From Sulfuritalea sp. (GTDB lineage Bacteria > Pseudomonadota > Gammaproteobacteria > Burkholderiales > Rhodocyclaceae): a stretch of 64,000 nt of DNA. Shown one piece after another: positions 16,375 to 25,398 of this stretch (position 1 is its first letter; each line of letters opens with the position of its first letter). Under the pieces are notes generated by a model that was not told where the DNA came from, did no database searches, and was given only the letters and a program-made list of their open reading frames with translations. Position numbers and translations under genes: made by a program. The stretch is taken from positions 73,341 through 137,340 of the forward strand of contig JAMPYF010000004.1 of the NCBI GenBank assembly GCA_023700805.1, in the 5' to 3' direction.

Positions 16375-16840
16375 ATGGAAACCAAGCCCCCCGCCCCCCT
16401 TCACCGAAGACGCCGCCCGACAGAAAGTGCGCATGGCCGAAGATGCCTGGAATACACGCGATCCTGATCGCGTGGTGCTGGCCTATACGCCGGACACCCG
16501 CTGGCGCAACCGCGCCGAGTTTCCGGTCGGGCGTGACGAAGTGCGCCAGTTTCTGACTCGAAAATGGGCCAGGGAGCAGGACTACCGGCTGATCAAGGAG
16601 TTGTGGGCCAGTGCCGGCAATCGCATCGCGGTGCGTTTTGCCTATGAATGGCACGACGCCGCCGGGCAGTGGTTCCGCTCCTATGGCAACGAGAACTGGG
16701 AGTTCAACCAACAAGGCTTCATGCAGCGCCGCTTCGCCAGCATCAACGATCTCCCCATCAAGGCCGCCGAACGCAAGTTTTTCTGGCCACTGGGGCGGCG
16801 CCCAGATGACCATCCGGGCCTCGGCGATCTGGACTTGTGA
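16375..16840 (+). pseudogene. NTF2-like (DUF1348-type) protein gene with a C-tract frameshift
   Basis: The protein from 16427 on ([52 protein letters not shown]) is the DUF1348 NTF2-like family, which normally starts about 20 residues earlier with a PPFTE motif. An ATG at 16375 with GAGGTG upstream encodes METKPPAP and then loses frame at six Cs (16394-16399). Removing one C restores [11 protein letters not shown] in front of the intact part. So this is either a sequencing error, a real inactivating insertion or a slippage switch. A shorter product could start at the GTG at 16427. Function of the family is unknown; it is last in the AhpD/reductase set. Confidence 0.75.
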
Positions 16841-16989
16841 TCCGCGACCTGCACTGACTGCTGGAGTGTCCGGCAGGCCCGTGATCCGTGATCCCTTCGA
16901 CTTGATGACCAGCACGCGCCCTTGCCGCAAGGGGATGCCGCGCGATCAGGCCCGGCGCGTCATCGACAAAGTGCCGCCAACCGCACACA

Positions 16990-17205
16990 TCAACAGCAGT
17001 GCCCACGCCCGTTTTCCTGGATCGGCGGACAGGGCACCGTACCGTAGGAACAGAACACGCAACAATCGCCTGGCTTCGGCTTCAGCAGGACTCGACAGTC
17101 CTCGCATTCGTAGAACCACTGGCAGGCATCGGTGGGCATGGTTTCAGTCTTGACGTGGCCGCATTGCGGGCAGGTCAGCACGGATTCAAGAACGACTGCG
17201 CTCAT
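16990..17205 (-). CDS. GDCCVxC-domain protein (Cys form of a mercury-linked selenoprotein family)
   Basis: 71 residues. A CPQCGH zinc-ribbon-like pair near residue 12 and CEDC near 34 are followed by the family signature PGDCCVFCSYGTVPCPP and a terminal GHCC. NCBI calls this the GDCCVxC domain-containing (seleno)protein family; here every position is Cys and no in-frame TGA is used. Members usually sit at the end of mer-type operons, as here, 7 bp after merP. A role in binding mercury or selenium is assumed for the family. The window also has a selD gene far downstream. Confidence 0.88.
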   Translation of the reverse strand: MSAVVLESVLTCPQCGHVKTETMPTDACQWFYECEDCRVLLKPKPGDCCVFCSYGTVPCPPIQENGRGHCC

Positions 17206-17212
17206 CGCGGCC

Positions 17213-17488
17213 TCACCGCTGAATGGTCGAGGGATAGCCTGCGTTCGTCGTTGCCTTGCTCAAGGCGTCGGGGCGAACCTGATCCGGGTCATAGGTCACG
17301 GTGGCGGTTTTGCGCTCGAAGTCGACCTTGACGCCGCTTACGCCGGGTAGTTTTTCCAGCGATTTCCTGACGGTGATCGGACAGACTTCGCAGCTCATGT
17401 TCTTGATATTGAGCGTGACGGCTTTCGGGGCGGCGGCCGGTGCGGCCAGAGGCATTGCGGCGAGGGTGGCAATCAACAGCTTGCGCAT
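17213..17488 (-). CDS. merP: MerP, periplasmic mercury-binding protein
   Basis: 91 residues: signal peptide (1-20, PLAAPAAA) and one HMA domain with the metal motif MSCEVCPITVRKSLEKLPGV (Cys pair about residues 33 and 36). MerP takes Hg(II) in the periplasm and passes it to MerT. It lies 12 bp after merT. Tn21-type MerP has the same length and layout. This is the first of two MerP proteins in the window, the other being at 45587. Confidence 0.92.
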   Translation of the reverse strand: MRKLLIATLAAMPLAAPAAAPKAVTLNIKNMSCEVCPITVRKSLEKLPGVSGVKVDFERKTATVTYDPDQVRPDALSKATTNAGYPSTIQR

Positions 17489-17500
17489 GGGAGGCTCCTT

Positions 17501-17842
17501 TCAGTAGAACAATGGGGCCATTGACGGCACGGCCAACAGGCCGAGCAGCATGACGGCGACGATGCAGAAGGTCAGCCGCTGTCGCTCGATGGTACGCGGA
17601 TCGGCGCAGGGCGTGCCCGGCGTGCAGACCGGCGCCACCAGATAGAGCCTGCGGAAGGCCAAGCCGAGAAACAGCAGGGTTAGCCCGATGAAGAAGGGCC
17701 GCAATGGCTCCATCGCCGCCAGGCTACCGACCCATGTGCCGCCGATGCCGAGCGCCAGCAGCACCAGCGGCCCGACGCAGCATACGGATGCGCCGATGGC
17801 GGCGAATGCGCCGGCGATCAATGATCGATTGCCTGTTGTCAT
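17501..17842 (-). CDS. merT: MerT, mercuric transport membrane protein
   Basis: 113 residues from the ATG at 17842, preferred over 17863 because AAGGA lies 8 bases before it. Three hydrophobic helices are seen; the first has the vicinal pair SVCCVGPLVLLALGIGG used to accept Hg(II) from MerP, and the loop has a second pair (PVCTPGTPCADP). It imports Hg(II) for a cytoplasmic reductase, yet this operon encodes no MerA; the intact one is at 43690. It follows the CcdA-like gene by 27 bp. Confidence 0.92.
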   Translation of the reverse strand: MTTGNRSLIAGAFAAIGASVCCVGPLVLLALGIGGTWVGSLAAMEPLRPFFIGLTLLFLGLAFRRLYLVAPVCTPGTPCADPRTIERQRLTFCIVAVMLLGLLAVPSMAPLFY

Positions 17843-17869
17843 CTGTATTTCCTTGAACCTCATCCGCGC

Positions 17870-18574
17870 TCACCCAGCCAGTTCGGGAATCAGAAAGTAA
17901 TAGGTGTTGAGCAGGTAGAGCCCGGTCACCACCAGCGTCACGCCGCCGGCCACGTCGAAGGCGCGGCGAAAGCGGCCGAGCGCTGGCTTGCCTTCCAGCC
18001 AGCCGACCGCCCAGGCGCCGAGCATGATCGGCAGCGCCCGGCCCAGGGCAAAGGCCAGCAGCAAAACCACGCCGAGCGAGGGCGAGCCGATGACGGCCAC
18101 CACGCCCAGCAGCGCCAGCAGGACCGGCGTACAGGCCGGGCAGACGGCGACCGAGAACGGAATGCCGAGCGCGAACGCGCCCCAGGCACCGGCCGGCCGT
18201 TTGGCGCGCAGTGCGAGCGCCGGCAGCGGCAGGCGCAGCCAGCCGGTCCACAACAGCCCCAGCAGGATCAACACCGGCCCGAGCAGTGCGCCCCAGCCGC
18301 GTCCCATGATCGACGCTACCCATTGGCCGCCGAGGCCGGCGACCAGCCCGAGCCCGGCATGGGTCAGCAGCATGCCGGCGATGAACATCCCGCCCAGCCG
18401 CATGGCCTCGCGCGTTTCGCGCGCCTGGGTGACATAGGCCAGCATCATCGGGATGGCGGCCACCGCCACCGGGTTGACGCTGAAGGCCAGTCCCGCGAGG
18501 AAACCGATGCCGGCCGCGGCAAAGCCCGTCGCCTCGACCGCGGCGCTCAGCGCTTCGGGCGTCAGATCAATCAT
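17870..18574 (-). CDS. CcdA-family thiol-disulfide membrane protein
   Basis: 234 residues with about six transmembrane helices. The typical CcdA/DsbD-beta features are present: FLAGLAFSVNPVAVAAIPMM in helix 1 and VAVCPACTPVLLALLG in helix 4, whose cysteine would shuttle electrons across the membrane. CcdA proteins pass reducing power from cytoplasmic thioredoxin to periplasmic thiols. Its start overlaps the thioredoxin-like gene by 8 bases, and merT follows. Such CcdA/thioredoxin pairs recur in non-classical mer operons; keeping MerP thiols reduced is a reasonable inference. Confidence 0.87.
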   Translation of the reverse strand: MIDLTPEALSAAVEATGFAAAGIGFLAGLAFSVNPVAVAAIPMMLAYVTQARETREAMRLGGMFIAGMLLTHAGLGLVAGLGGQWVASIMGRGWGALLGPVLILLGLLWTGWLRLPLPALALRAKRPAGAWGAFALGIPFSVAVCPACTPVLLALLGVVAVIGSPSLGVVLLLAFALGRALPIMLGAWAVGWLEGKPALGRFRRAFDVAGGVTLVVTGLYLLNTYYFLIPELAG

Positions 18575-18824
18575 GGCCGGCGCGCCGCAGCAGTTCGTCG
18601 CGCAATTGCGCCGGCGTCGGCAGCGCGGCGAAGACCAGGCTGCCGTCGATGGCGAGCGCGGGCAGCGTCAATACTCCAAGTTCGATCGCGTAGTCGAGCG
18701 CATCGAGCACGTTGATCTCGATCCATTCGACGCCGCCAATCGCCGCTTCGGCGGCAGCGCGCAGACCGGCCCTGGCGGTCACGCACTCGGCGCAGCCGGG
18801 GGCGTAGATCAGTTCCACTTTCAT
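18567..18824 (-). CDS. Small thioredoxin/glutaredoxin-like protein
   Basis: 85 residues from the ATG at 18824, which overlaps the merR stop by 4 bases. It has a single thioredoxin-like fold with the active site YAPGCAECVTAR (CxxC), cis-Pro loop LTLPALAIDG and no signal peptide. It probably serves the CcdA-like protein whose gene overlaps its end. A close relative is encoded at 23944, also beside MerR and CcdA genes. Confidence 0.85.
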   Translation of the reverse strand: MKVELIYAPGCAECVTARAGLRAAAEAAIGGVEWIEINVLDALDYAIELGVLTLPALAIDGSLVFAALPTPAQLRDELLRRAGHD

Positions 18825-19243
18825 CGCACCGGCTCCGTGCCGCCGTCGATCTGTTCCAGCGCGGCCATGATCGGGCAGTCCTCGACCGACTGGCTGCCGT
18901 CGGCGCATTCGGCGATCAGCCGGTCGAGCGCGGCGGACATGGATTGCATGCTGCGAATCTTGGCGGCGAGCTGCAGGCGTTTTTCGATGGCGCGCTGGCG
19001 CACGTCGTTGCAGCAGGCACTGTCCGTCTGGCGCAGTTGCAGCAGTTCGCGGATTTCCGCCAGGGTGAAGCCGCATGCCTGCGCGTGCTGGATGAAGCGG
19101 ACCCGGCGCAGCGCGTCCTCGCCATACAGGCGATAGCCGCTTGCAGTCCTGGTCGTCGGGACGAGCAGGCCCTCGCTCTCGTAATAGCGCAAGGCATCGG
19201 GACTGATCTCGCCCGCCGCCGCCAGTTTGCCGATGGTCAGCAT
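18821..19243 (-). CDS. MerR-family metal-responsive regulator
   Basis: 140 residues from the ATG at 19243 (upstream reading is a shadow). HTH: LTIGKLAAAGEISPDALRYY; dimerisation helix follows. Metal ligands are Cys77, Cys78, Cys113 and Cys123 (SACCNDV and AECADGSQSVEDCPIM). This CC-C-C pattern fits ZntR/CadR/PbrR-type sensors better than classical MerR (C82, C117, C126). It is cotranscribed with the genes it likely controls; a matching operator lies at 19583-19614. Inducing metal is uncertain (Hg, Cd, Pb or Zn). Confidence 0.9.
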   Translation of the reverse strand: MLTIGKLAAAGEISPDALRYYESEGLLVPTTRTASGYRLYGEDALRRVRFIQHAQACGFTLAEIRELLQLRQTDSACCNDVRQRAIEKRLQLAAKIRSMQSMSAALDRLIAECADGSQSVEDCPIMAALEQIDGGTEPVR

Positions 19244-19253
19244 TGGCACCGGC

Positions 19254-19517
19254 TCAGGGCTGGCCAAGACCGGCGGCGCGCAGTGCCTGCTCGTCGACGC
19301 CGCGCCCGACGCAGCAGCCGGCAAGCTGGCCGTCGATGGCCACCGCCGGCAGCGAGCGAACGCCGAGTGCCCTGGCGCGCTTTACTGTTTCGATGTCGTT
19401 CATGCTCAGCACCTCCACCCCGCACGAGGGACAGGCCAGGCGCTGCACCAGTGCAACCACGTCCTCGCAGACCGGACAGCCGGCGCTGAAGACTTCAACC
19501 TTGCGTTTGATGGTCAT
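19254..19517 (-). CDS. Thioredoxin-like protein, first gene of the MerR operon
   Basis: 87 residues from the ATG at 19517 (MTIKRKVEVF). Active site FSAGCPVCEDVV, a second CPSC (LACPSCGVEV), SLPAVAIDG as cis-Pro loop and GCCVGRG near the end. Extra cysteines suggest metal as well as redox handling. It is 10 bp ahead of the MerR gene and directly behind the predicted MerR-type promoter. Confidence 0.82.
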   Translation of the reverse strand: MTIKRKVEVFSAGCPVCEDVVALVQRLACPSCGVEVLSMNDIETVKRARALGVRSLPAVAIDGQLAGCCVGRGVDEQALRAAGLGQP

Positions 19518-19582
19518 TTTCAGGTTCCTTTCAGGCGGATGGCGTCGGGCGGTCCGCGGAGCGGTCGCCACGTCACGAAGCA

Positions 19583-19614
19583 AGCCTAAACCCTGGAGTT
19601 GACTCCAGAGTCAA
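19583..19614 (-). promoter_or_regulatory. MerR-type promoter/operator
   Basis: Minus strand: TTGACT (-35, 19614-19609), a spacer of about 20 bp containing the dyad CTGGAG-TCAA-CTCCAG, and TAGGCT (-10, 19588-19583). Overlong spacers filled with a dyad are diagnostic of MerR-family activation. It drives the 19517-16990 operon. A similar promoter lies at 33896-33927. Confidence 0.78.
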
Positions 19615-19656
19615 GCAAAAATTCAGTGTTTCGCAGATTCGGCCCGCGCCGTCGAA

Positions 19657-20361
19657 TTACCGGCCTTTGGTCGCCCTCGAATGCCGTCTTGCGAGCGCCC
19701 AACCGAGTATCGCAAGCGCACCCAGCGGCAGCCATATCCAGAACGAGTAGGCCAGAGTCAATATGCTGTCGCCGAATACATTGAGCAATATGGTCAGCGG
19801 AAGGATGCCGAGCCCGGTAGCCCAGATGAATGTCCACCACGAAATTTCGGTCAGTGCCGCGCTGTAATTGAGCAGGTTGAAGGCCACGAGCGGAATGAGG
19901 CGACCCATCAACAGCGCCATGCCTCCCTTGGTCGATGACCATTCGGCCAGCCGGCGCAATTGGCTTTCCGAGAGCATTCGATGCACGAACGGCCGGCCAA
20001 GCAGGCGTACCAGGGCGAAGGTGCCGATGGCGCCGAGCATCGCCCCGACCCAGGTAATTACCGTCCCCCAGAGCGGACCGAACACCATGCCGTTGGCCAG
20101 CGTGATGATTTCCGCGGGGAAGGGTAGAAACGAGTGCATGACCATGAGCACAATCGAGCCCAGCGCCGCCCATGGCCCCCAGGAACGAATTCGCGCCACC
20201 ATTCCCTCGATCGTGTTTTCGCCGTCGAAGCTGAATTCCGCCGGCCATAGCCACCACGCGCCGACGCCGACCACAAGCAGCAACAGCAATCCCACCGCCA
20301 AAACGAAGCCGACGGGACCGTACGCCGGCCTGGACGTGCCGTCCGTCATGCGCTCGCCCAA
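19657..20361 (-). CDS. TVP38/TMEM64 (DedA-superfamily) membrane protein
   Basis: 234 residues, about five or six helices. Family motifs: HSFLPFPAEIITLANGMVFG, WVGAMLGAIGTFALVRLLGR and GRLIPLVAFNLLNYSAALT. The start could be Met1 or Met5. TVP38 proteins are membrane transport/scramblase-like; mercury-island members (MerE-like in context only) are frequent but substrates are unproven. It ends 40 bp right of the MerR promoter, so it is transcribed separately. Confidence 0.87.
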   Translation of the reverse strand: MGERMTDGTSRPAYGPVGFVLAVGLLLLLVVGVGAWWLWPAEFSFDGENTIEGMVARIRSWGPWAALGSIVLMVMHSFLPFPAEIITLANGMVFGPLWGTVITWVGAMLGAIGTFALVRLLGRPFVHRMLSESQLRRLAEWSSTKGGMALLMGRLIPLVAFNLLNYSAALTEISWWTFIWATGLGILPLTILLNVFGDSILTLAYSFWIWLPLGALAILGWALARRHSRATKGR

Positions 20362-20409
20362 TGATCGAGTCGGGCCAAAGTCGCGGAGGGTCCAGCGCCG
20401 CGCACGGGC

Positions 20410-20955
20410 TTACAGCCCGAGCATCCGCAGCAGGCCGCCATAGCCGCCGTCATGAAGGCGCTTCGCGGCCAGCGAGAAGTACTCCGGTCCGGCTTTGATG
20501 CCATGCCCTTCGACCAGCCTGTTCATGAAGTTGAACAGCGCGCAGGTCGATACCGCGTCGTGCAGCGCCTGTTCGTTCCATCCCGCGGCGAAGACTGCGT
20601 CGGCGTCGGCCTGCGTCATCCGGGATGGCGACAGCGTCAGCTTGCGCACATAGTGCAAGATCGGTTTCATTTTCTCGTCGACCGGCGCCCGGTCGATGTC
20701 CTCGATGAGCTGAAGCATCAAGCCTTCGGGAATTCCGAATTCCCGTGCCGTGGCTTCGTGCACCCCGTGGCAGTAGCCGCAGGCATTGAGTCCGGAGACA
20801 TAGCCCGCGATCAGTTCCCGCTCGGCCACGCTCAGCGGCGACGGCCCCCGGAGGAGAACTTCGTGGTATTCGATCAGGGGCTTCGTCGTGGCCGGAAACG
20901 ACTTGAACACGTCCAGCAGCACGGCATCGGGTGGCAATGATTTCAGAAACGACAC
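20410..20955 (-). CDS. AhpD-fold peroxidase-related protein
   Basis: 181 residues from the GTG at 20955, chosen because AGGAGA lies 9 bases upstream and the longer frame to 21186 has no family similarity. Signature: VSGLNACGYCHGVHEATARE with the CxxC-x3-H site; flanked by EYHEVLLRGPSPLSVAEREL and AGWNEQALHDAVSTCALFNF. Such proteins reduce peroxides with a thiol partner. It is a single gene; the 267-bp gap upstream has no other gene. Confidence 0.88.
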   Translation of the reverse strand: MSFLKSLPPDAVLLDVFKSFPATTKPLIEYHEVLLRGPSPLSVAERELIAGYVSGLNACGYCHGVHEATAREFGIPEGLMLQLIEDIDRAPVDEKMKPILHYVRKLTLSPSRMTQADADAVFAAGWNEQALHDAVSTCALFNFMNRLVEGHGIKAGPEYFSLAAKRLHDGGYGGLLRMLGL

Positions 20956-21222
20956 GGCAAGGGATCTCCTTCTGGATAGCCAGCAAATCGACCAGTTATA
21001 TGAACCACGCCAGTATTGCGACCGGATCGCGGACCCAAGCCGGCAAGCGACCCAGAGTAGGCAGTTTTCTTCGGTTAAGCAACAAGGATTTTTCGCCAAT
21101 CGGCCTGACAAGACGGCCCGTAACCGATCAATCGGTGGATCGCCGTAAGAAACCGGCGCCCTGGACCGACCAAGCGAAAGCAGCACACAAAATCAAACGC
21201 AATCCCACCCAGGAGACCCTTC

Positions 21223-22299
21223 ATGTCAAGAAAACCCCTTTTCATCGCCACGCTGGCTGCCGCGCGCGGCGCCTGCGGTTCCCTGCCCACTTCCAGCACC
21301 AGCCCCCTCGTGGTGGCGCCGGCGCCGATCACTTACGACGGCCACGTCTCGGGACAGGCCACCGATTATGTATTCATGCTGGTGCCGGACGCCAATCCGG
21401 CGACACCGGGACTGGCCATGAAGGCCGGCGAGGTCATCCGCATCCGGATGCCGGCCGAGTTCAAGCGCAACGACCAGGTGACGGTGAAGGCGAACGCGGA
21501 CACCAACCTCGTGTTCACCAAGGGCTGGCCGCAGGGGGCCGTGAAGCTGGCGGGGCAATACAAGGTCGGCTATGACGAGAAGGCCCATGCGATCAACGTC
21601 ACGGCCATCGCGGACGTCGCGGCGACCGGCGTCAATGCGCCCGGCATCAAGGTCATCCACCTGCGCGGTCGCACCTTCCTCAACCCCTTCCCGGGCGACT
21701 ATCCGGTTGCGGTGGAGCATCTCGCCGCCGACGGCAAGGCCATGGCCGCGTGGTCGGGCGCCATCAAGGTGCTGGAGGATGCGCCCAAGGCCAGGCTGGC
21801 GCCGACTAATTTCCATCTGCCGCCGGGCACCAATTCCGATTACCAGAAGGTCGCCCCGGGTCAGGTAATGCCCCATCACCTGGGCCTGCTGCTGTGGGGC
21901 GAGTCCGGTAGCGCGATCAACAAGGTCGGCATCGCGCCGCGCGACCTCACGCGCTTCCCGAAGTACACCGGCGGGCTGCTGGTGCAGGACACCAACGGCG
22001 ACAGGGTGCTGGATGCGGCGAGCGACAAGGTGGTGGGCGGCATCGTCGGCGCCGCGCCGCAAGGCGCCAAGGGCCAGTCGGCGACCAGTCCACTCGGTGC
22101 CGACGGCAAGCCGGTGCTGTCGGGCGAAGTCCTGCGCAGCGCGGCCTTCCCGCCCGTCGCCGGTGGCGGCAAGCCCAATCCCGGCCTGCTGACCATCGAG
22201 TTTCGCACCGGCGACAAGACCGGGCTGTATCGTCCGACTATCGAACTGATCGACGGCAACAGCTTCCAGTTCACGCTGGAGGCCATCGGCGGTCGCTGA
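21223..22299 (+). CDS. Exported protein of unknown function
   Basis: 358 residues; AGGAG before the ATG. The N-terminus (SRKPLFIATLAAARGACGS) is a short signal, possibly a lipoprotein one with Cys18, although the lipobox is poor. The body is beta-rich: IRIRMPAEFKRNDQVTVKAN, IHLRGRTFLNPFPGDYPVAV, and an Asp-rich loop DTNGDRVLDAASDK that could bind calcium. I recognise no family. It is followed after 32 bp by a LapG-like protease, suggesting a shared surface or adhesion role, but that is only context. Confidence 0.7.
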   Translation: MSRKPLFIATLAAARGACGSLPTSSTSPLVVAPAPITYDGHVSGQATDYVFMLVPDANPATPGLAMKAGEVIRIRMPAEFKRNDQVTVKANADTNLVFTKGWPQGAVKLAGQYKVGYDEKAHAINVTAIADVAATGVNAPGIKVIHLRGRTFLNPFPGDYPVAVEHLAADGKAMAAWSGAIKVLEDAPKARLAPTNFHLPPGTNSDYQKVAPGQVMPHHLGLLLWGESGSAINKVGIAPRDLTRFPKYTGGLLVQDTNGDRVLDAASDKVVGGIVGAAPQGAKGQSATSPLGADGKPVLSGEVLRSAAFPPVAGGGKPNPGLLTIEFRTGDKTGLYRPTIELIDGNSFQFTLEAIGGR

Positions 22300-22331
22300 C
22301 CGGAGGCCATCGCTGTTTCACGGCGGCGCCC

Positions 22332-23060
22332 ATGATGAGCGCGGATGCCTATTCCCGCCGACCGGGCCGCCGCTGGAGCTCGCCGCCGGCATGGCTGGCG
22401 GCAGCTTTCGTGTCGCTCGCGGCGGCCTATGACATCGACACCCTGCAGCGACAACTCGTCGCCCGCTTCGGGCTGGCGCAGGCCGGCCTGCTCCGTCACT
22501 GGCAGCGGACGATAGTCGAAGCGGGGTCGGCGACCGAGCAGGAAAAGCTGACGAAAATAAACGCGCTGTTCAACCGCGAGATCGAATTCGCGGACGACAT
22601 TCTGGTCTGGAGCCAGAGCGACTACTGGGCCACGCCGCTGGAAACCATCGGGCGCGGCCAAGGCGACTGCGAGGATTTCGCCATCGCCAAATACTATTCG
22701 CTGCGCTACAGCGGCATCCCGACGTCGAAGTTGCGACTGGTGTACGTGAAGGCGACCCTGACCCGGGCAATCGGCCCCTACCGGCCGCCGCCCGGCGCCA
22801 CGGGGAAACCATTCGCCCAGGCGCATATGGTGCTCGCCTTCTACCCGACGCCCAACGCGGAGCCGCTGGTGCTCGACAACCTGGTCATGGAATTCAAACC
22901 GGCTTCGCAACGTCGTGACCTGCAGCCGATGTTCAGCTTCAACAGCGACGCCATCTGGAACGGCGTTGCCGCCAACGCCGCGCGTGGCCCCGGCGGCCCC
23001 GGCACGCTGTCGCGCTGGGCCGATCTGCTGCTACGCGCACGGTCCGAGGGATTCGAGTAA
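22332..23060 (+). CDS. LapG-like transglutaminase-type cysteine protease (BTLCP)
   Basis: 242 residues with an N-terminal hydrophobic export signal (about 19-33). The papain-like triad of the bacterial transglutaminase-like cysteine proteases is present: Cys113 in GQGDCEDFAIAKYYSL, His165 in AQAHMVLAFYP and Asp182 in LVLDNL. LapG releases large LapA-type adhesins under LapD/c-di-GMP control. Neither an adhesin nor LapD is near, so the substrate is elsewhere. It probably forms an operon with the exported protein upstream. Confidence 0.88.
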   Translation: MMSADAYSRRPGRRWSSPPAWLAAAFVSLAAAYDIDTLQRQLVARFGLAQAGLLRHWQRTIVEAGSATEQEKLTKINALFNREIEFADDILVWSQSDYWATPLETIGRGQGDCEDFAIAKYYSLRYSGIPTSKLRLVYVKATLTRAIGPYRPPPGATGKPFAQAHMVLAFYPTPNAEPLVLDNLVMEFKPASQRRDLQPMFSFNSDAIWNGVAANAARGPGGPGTLSRWADLLLRARSEGFE

Positions 23061-23114
23061 TTACTCCACTTTCGGTCGCCACGGCGCCAGCGCGGTGCGT
23101 CCCTTCGGGAATTT

Positions 23115-23219
23115 TCATGCGATCAGCCGGATTGGTTCAAGCGCCTCGCCCTGCGCCAGCACGCGGCCGATCCGCGCGGAGCGGCCATCGCCGAGTTGGG
23201 GCAGCGCAGCGAGGCAAGC
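23115..23219 (-). pseudogene. selD 3'-end remnant
   Basis: The minus strand encodes ACLAALPQLGDGRSARIGRV then LAQGEALEPIRLIA and a stop. This lines up with the last 35 residues of the intact SelD at 46896 (ACLAALRAAGYPRATRIGRV, LPQGEALEPVRLVT). Nothing else of selD is left: upstream sequence is unrelated, with a small TATAGC repeat. It marks a deletion or recombination scar. Confidence 0.8.
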
Positions 23220-23264
23220 CGCCGCAGGCTACAGCTATAGCTATAGTCTGACGGTGGGTCTCAG

Positions 23265-23288
23265 GAAAGTCGGCGCTGGCGGTACGGC
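23265..23288 (+). repeat. Dispersed intergenic repeat copy C
   Basis: gaaagtcggcgctggcggta followed by cggc, the best-conserved copy. It lies between the selD remnant and the merA fragment. Confidence 0.5.
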
Positions 23289-23309
23289 ATAGCCCGCTTT
23301 CGTGCCCGG

Positions 23310-24215
<906 letters not shown>

Positions 24216-24219
<4 letters not shown>

Positions 24220-24701
24220 GGGCGGGGCCCTTTCGCCAGGCTGGATTCCAGCGCGGCCAGGATCGGACATTCGTCCAAGGGCTTGCGGTCGCCGGCGCAA
24301 ATATCGATCAATTCGCTCAAGGCCTGCGACATCGCCTTGAGCGCCCTGATCTTGGCTTCGATCTGCAACTTCTTCTGAATCGCCACGCCACGCACGTCCT
24401 CGCAGCAAGAGTCGCCACGGCTCTTGAGTTCGAGCAATTCGCGAATTTCCGCAAGCGACAGGCCGCAGTGCTGCGCATGCTTGATGAAGGTGAGACGGCG
24501 CACCGCATCTTCGTTATAGAGCCGGTAGCCTGCGTCGCTTTTTCGAGCCGGGCTGAGCAAACCTTCCTTTTCGTAGAAGCGGATGGCGTCAACGCTGACC
24601 TGGGCGATCCTGGCGACCTTGCCGATGGTCAGCGCGGCGCTTTCTCGGCTTGGCTCTTTCAGCCTGGCAGGCGACACCCGCGACATGGCTTCCTCGTGCA
24701 T
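24216..24701 (-). CDS. MerR-family metal-responsive regulator
   Basis: 161 residues from the ATG at 24701 with GAGGAGAG upstream. A 23-residue N-terminal extension precedes the HTH ([20 protein letters not shown]). Ligand cysteines are Cys99, Cys100, Cys135 and Cys145 (DSCCEDV and [16 protein letters not shown]), the CC-C-C pattern of divalent-metal sensors. It is embedded near the end of the long minus-strand operon and probably acts at the MerR-type promoter at 33896-33927, where a merR remnant now sits in the usual regulator position. Confidence 0.9.
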
Positions 24702-24714
24702 AACGTCTCTCTCC

Positions 24715-25398
24715 TCAGACTTCGAGCCTGCCATCGCGGATGTGCACAATCCGGTCGGCCATTCCCGCCAAGGCCTCGGCATGGGTGACCACCACCACGG
24801 TACGCTCGACCGCGATCTCCTTCAGCAATTCGTAGATCATCTCACCATTCATGGAGTCCAGATTGCCGGTCGGCTCGTCGGCCAGGATGAGGGGCGGGCT
24901 GTTCGCCAGCGCGCGGGCGATCGCCACCCGCTGTTGCTCGCCCCCGGAGAGTTCGCGCGGCTTGTGGGCGAGCCGCGCGGCGAGCCCGATCCGCTCCAGC
25001 AACGCGCTTGCGCGCCGGCGCCGCTCCCGGCCGGGCACACCGTCGAACTCCATGGGCAGCATGACGTTTTCCAGGGCGGTGAGATTCGGAATCAGGTTGA
25101 AGCTCTGGAATACGAAGCCCACGGTCTTGCGCCGGAAGCGCGTCAGGCCGGATTCGGGGAGCGTGTTCAAGGACTGGCCGGCAACCGCCACTTCACCGTC
25201 CGTCGGGCGGTCCATCGCGCCCAGGATGTGCAGCAGGGAGGACTTGCCGCTGCCGCTGGGGCCGACGATGGCGAACATGCCTTGCGCGGGGAGGCTGAGG
25301 TCGATGCCATCCAGGGCGATGACGTCTTCCGCTCCCTTAGGGTAACGTTTGCCGACCTTGTGCAGTTGGATCAACGCGCTGCGATCATTCATGGCCAC
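24715..25398 (-). CDS. ABC transporter ATPase, LolD/MacB type
   Basis: 227 residues with all nucleotide motifs: Walker [11 protein letters not shown]-loop FVFQSFNLI, signature LSGGEQQR, Walker [14 protein letters not shown] and H-loop VVTHAEAL. The sequence type groups with LolD/MacB/FtsE ATPases that drive FtsX-like permeases without substrate passage through the membrane. Its start overlaps the first FtsX permease gene by 14 bases. It forms one complex with the two permeases. Confidence 0.93.
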   Translation of the reverse strand: MAMNDRSALIQLHKVGKRYPKGAEDVIALDGIDLSLPAQGMFAIVGPSGSGKSSLLHILGAMDRPTDGEVAVAGQSLNTLPESGLTRFRRKTVGFVFQSFNLIPNLTALENVMLPMEFDGVPGRERRRRASALLERIGLAARLAHKPRELSGGEQQRVAIARALANSPPLILADEPTGNLDSMNGEMIYELLKEIAVERTVVVVTHAEALAGMADRIVHIRDGRLEV

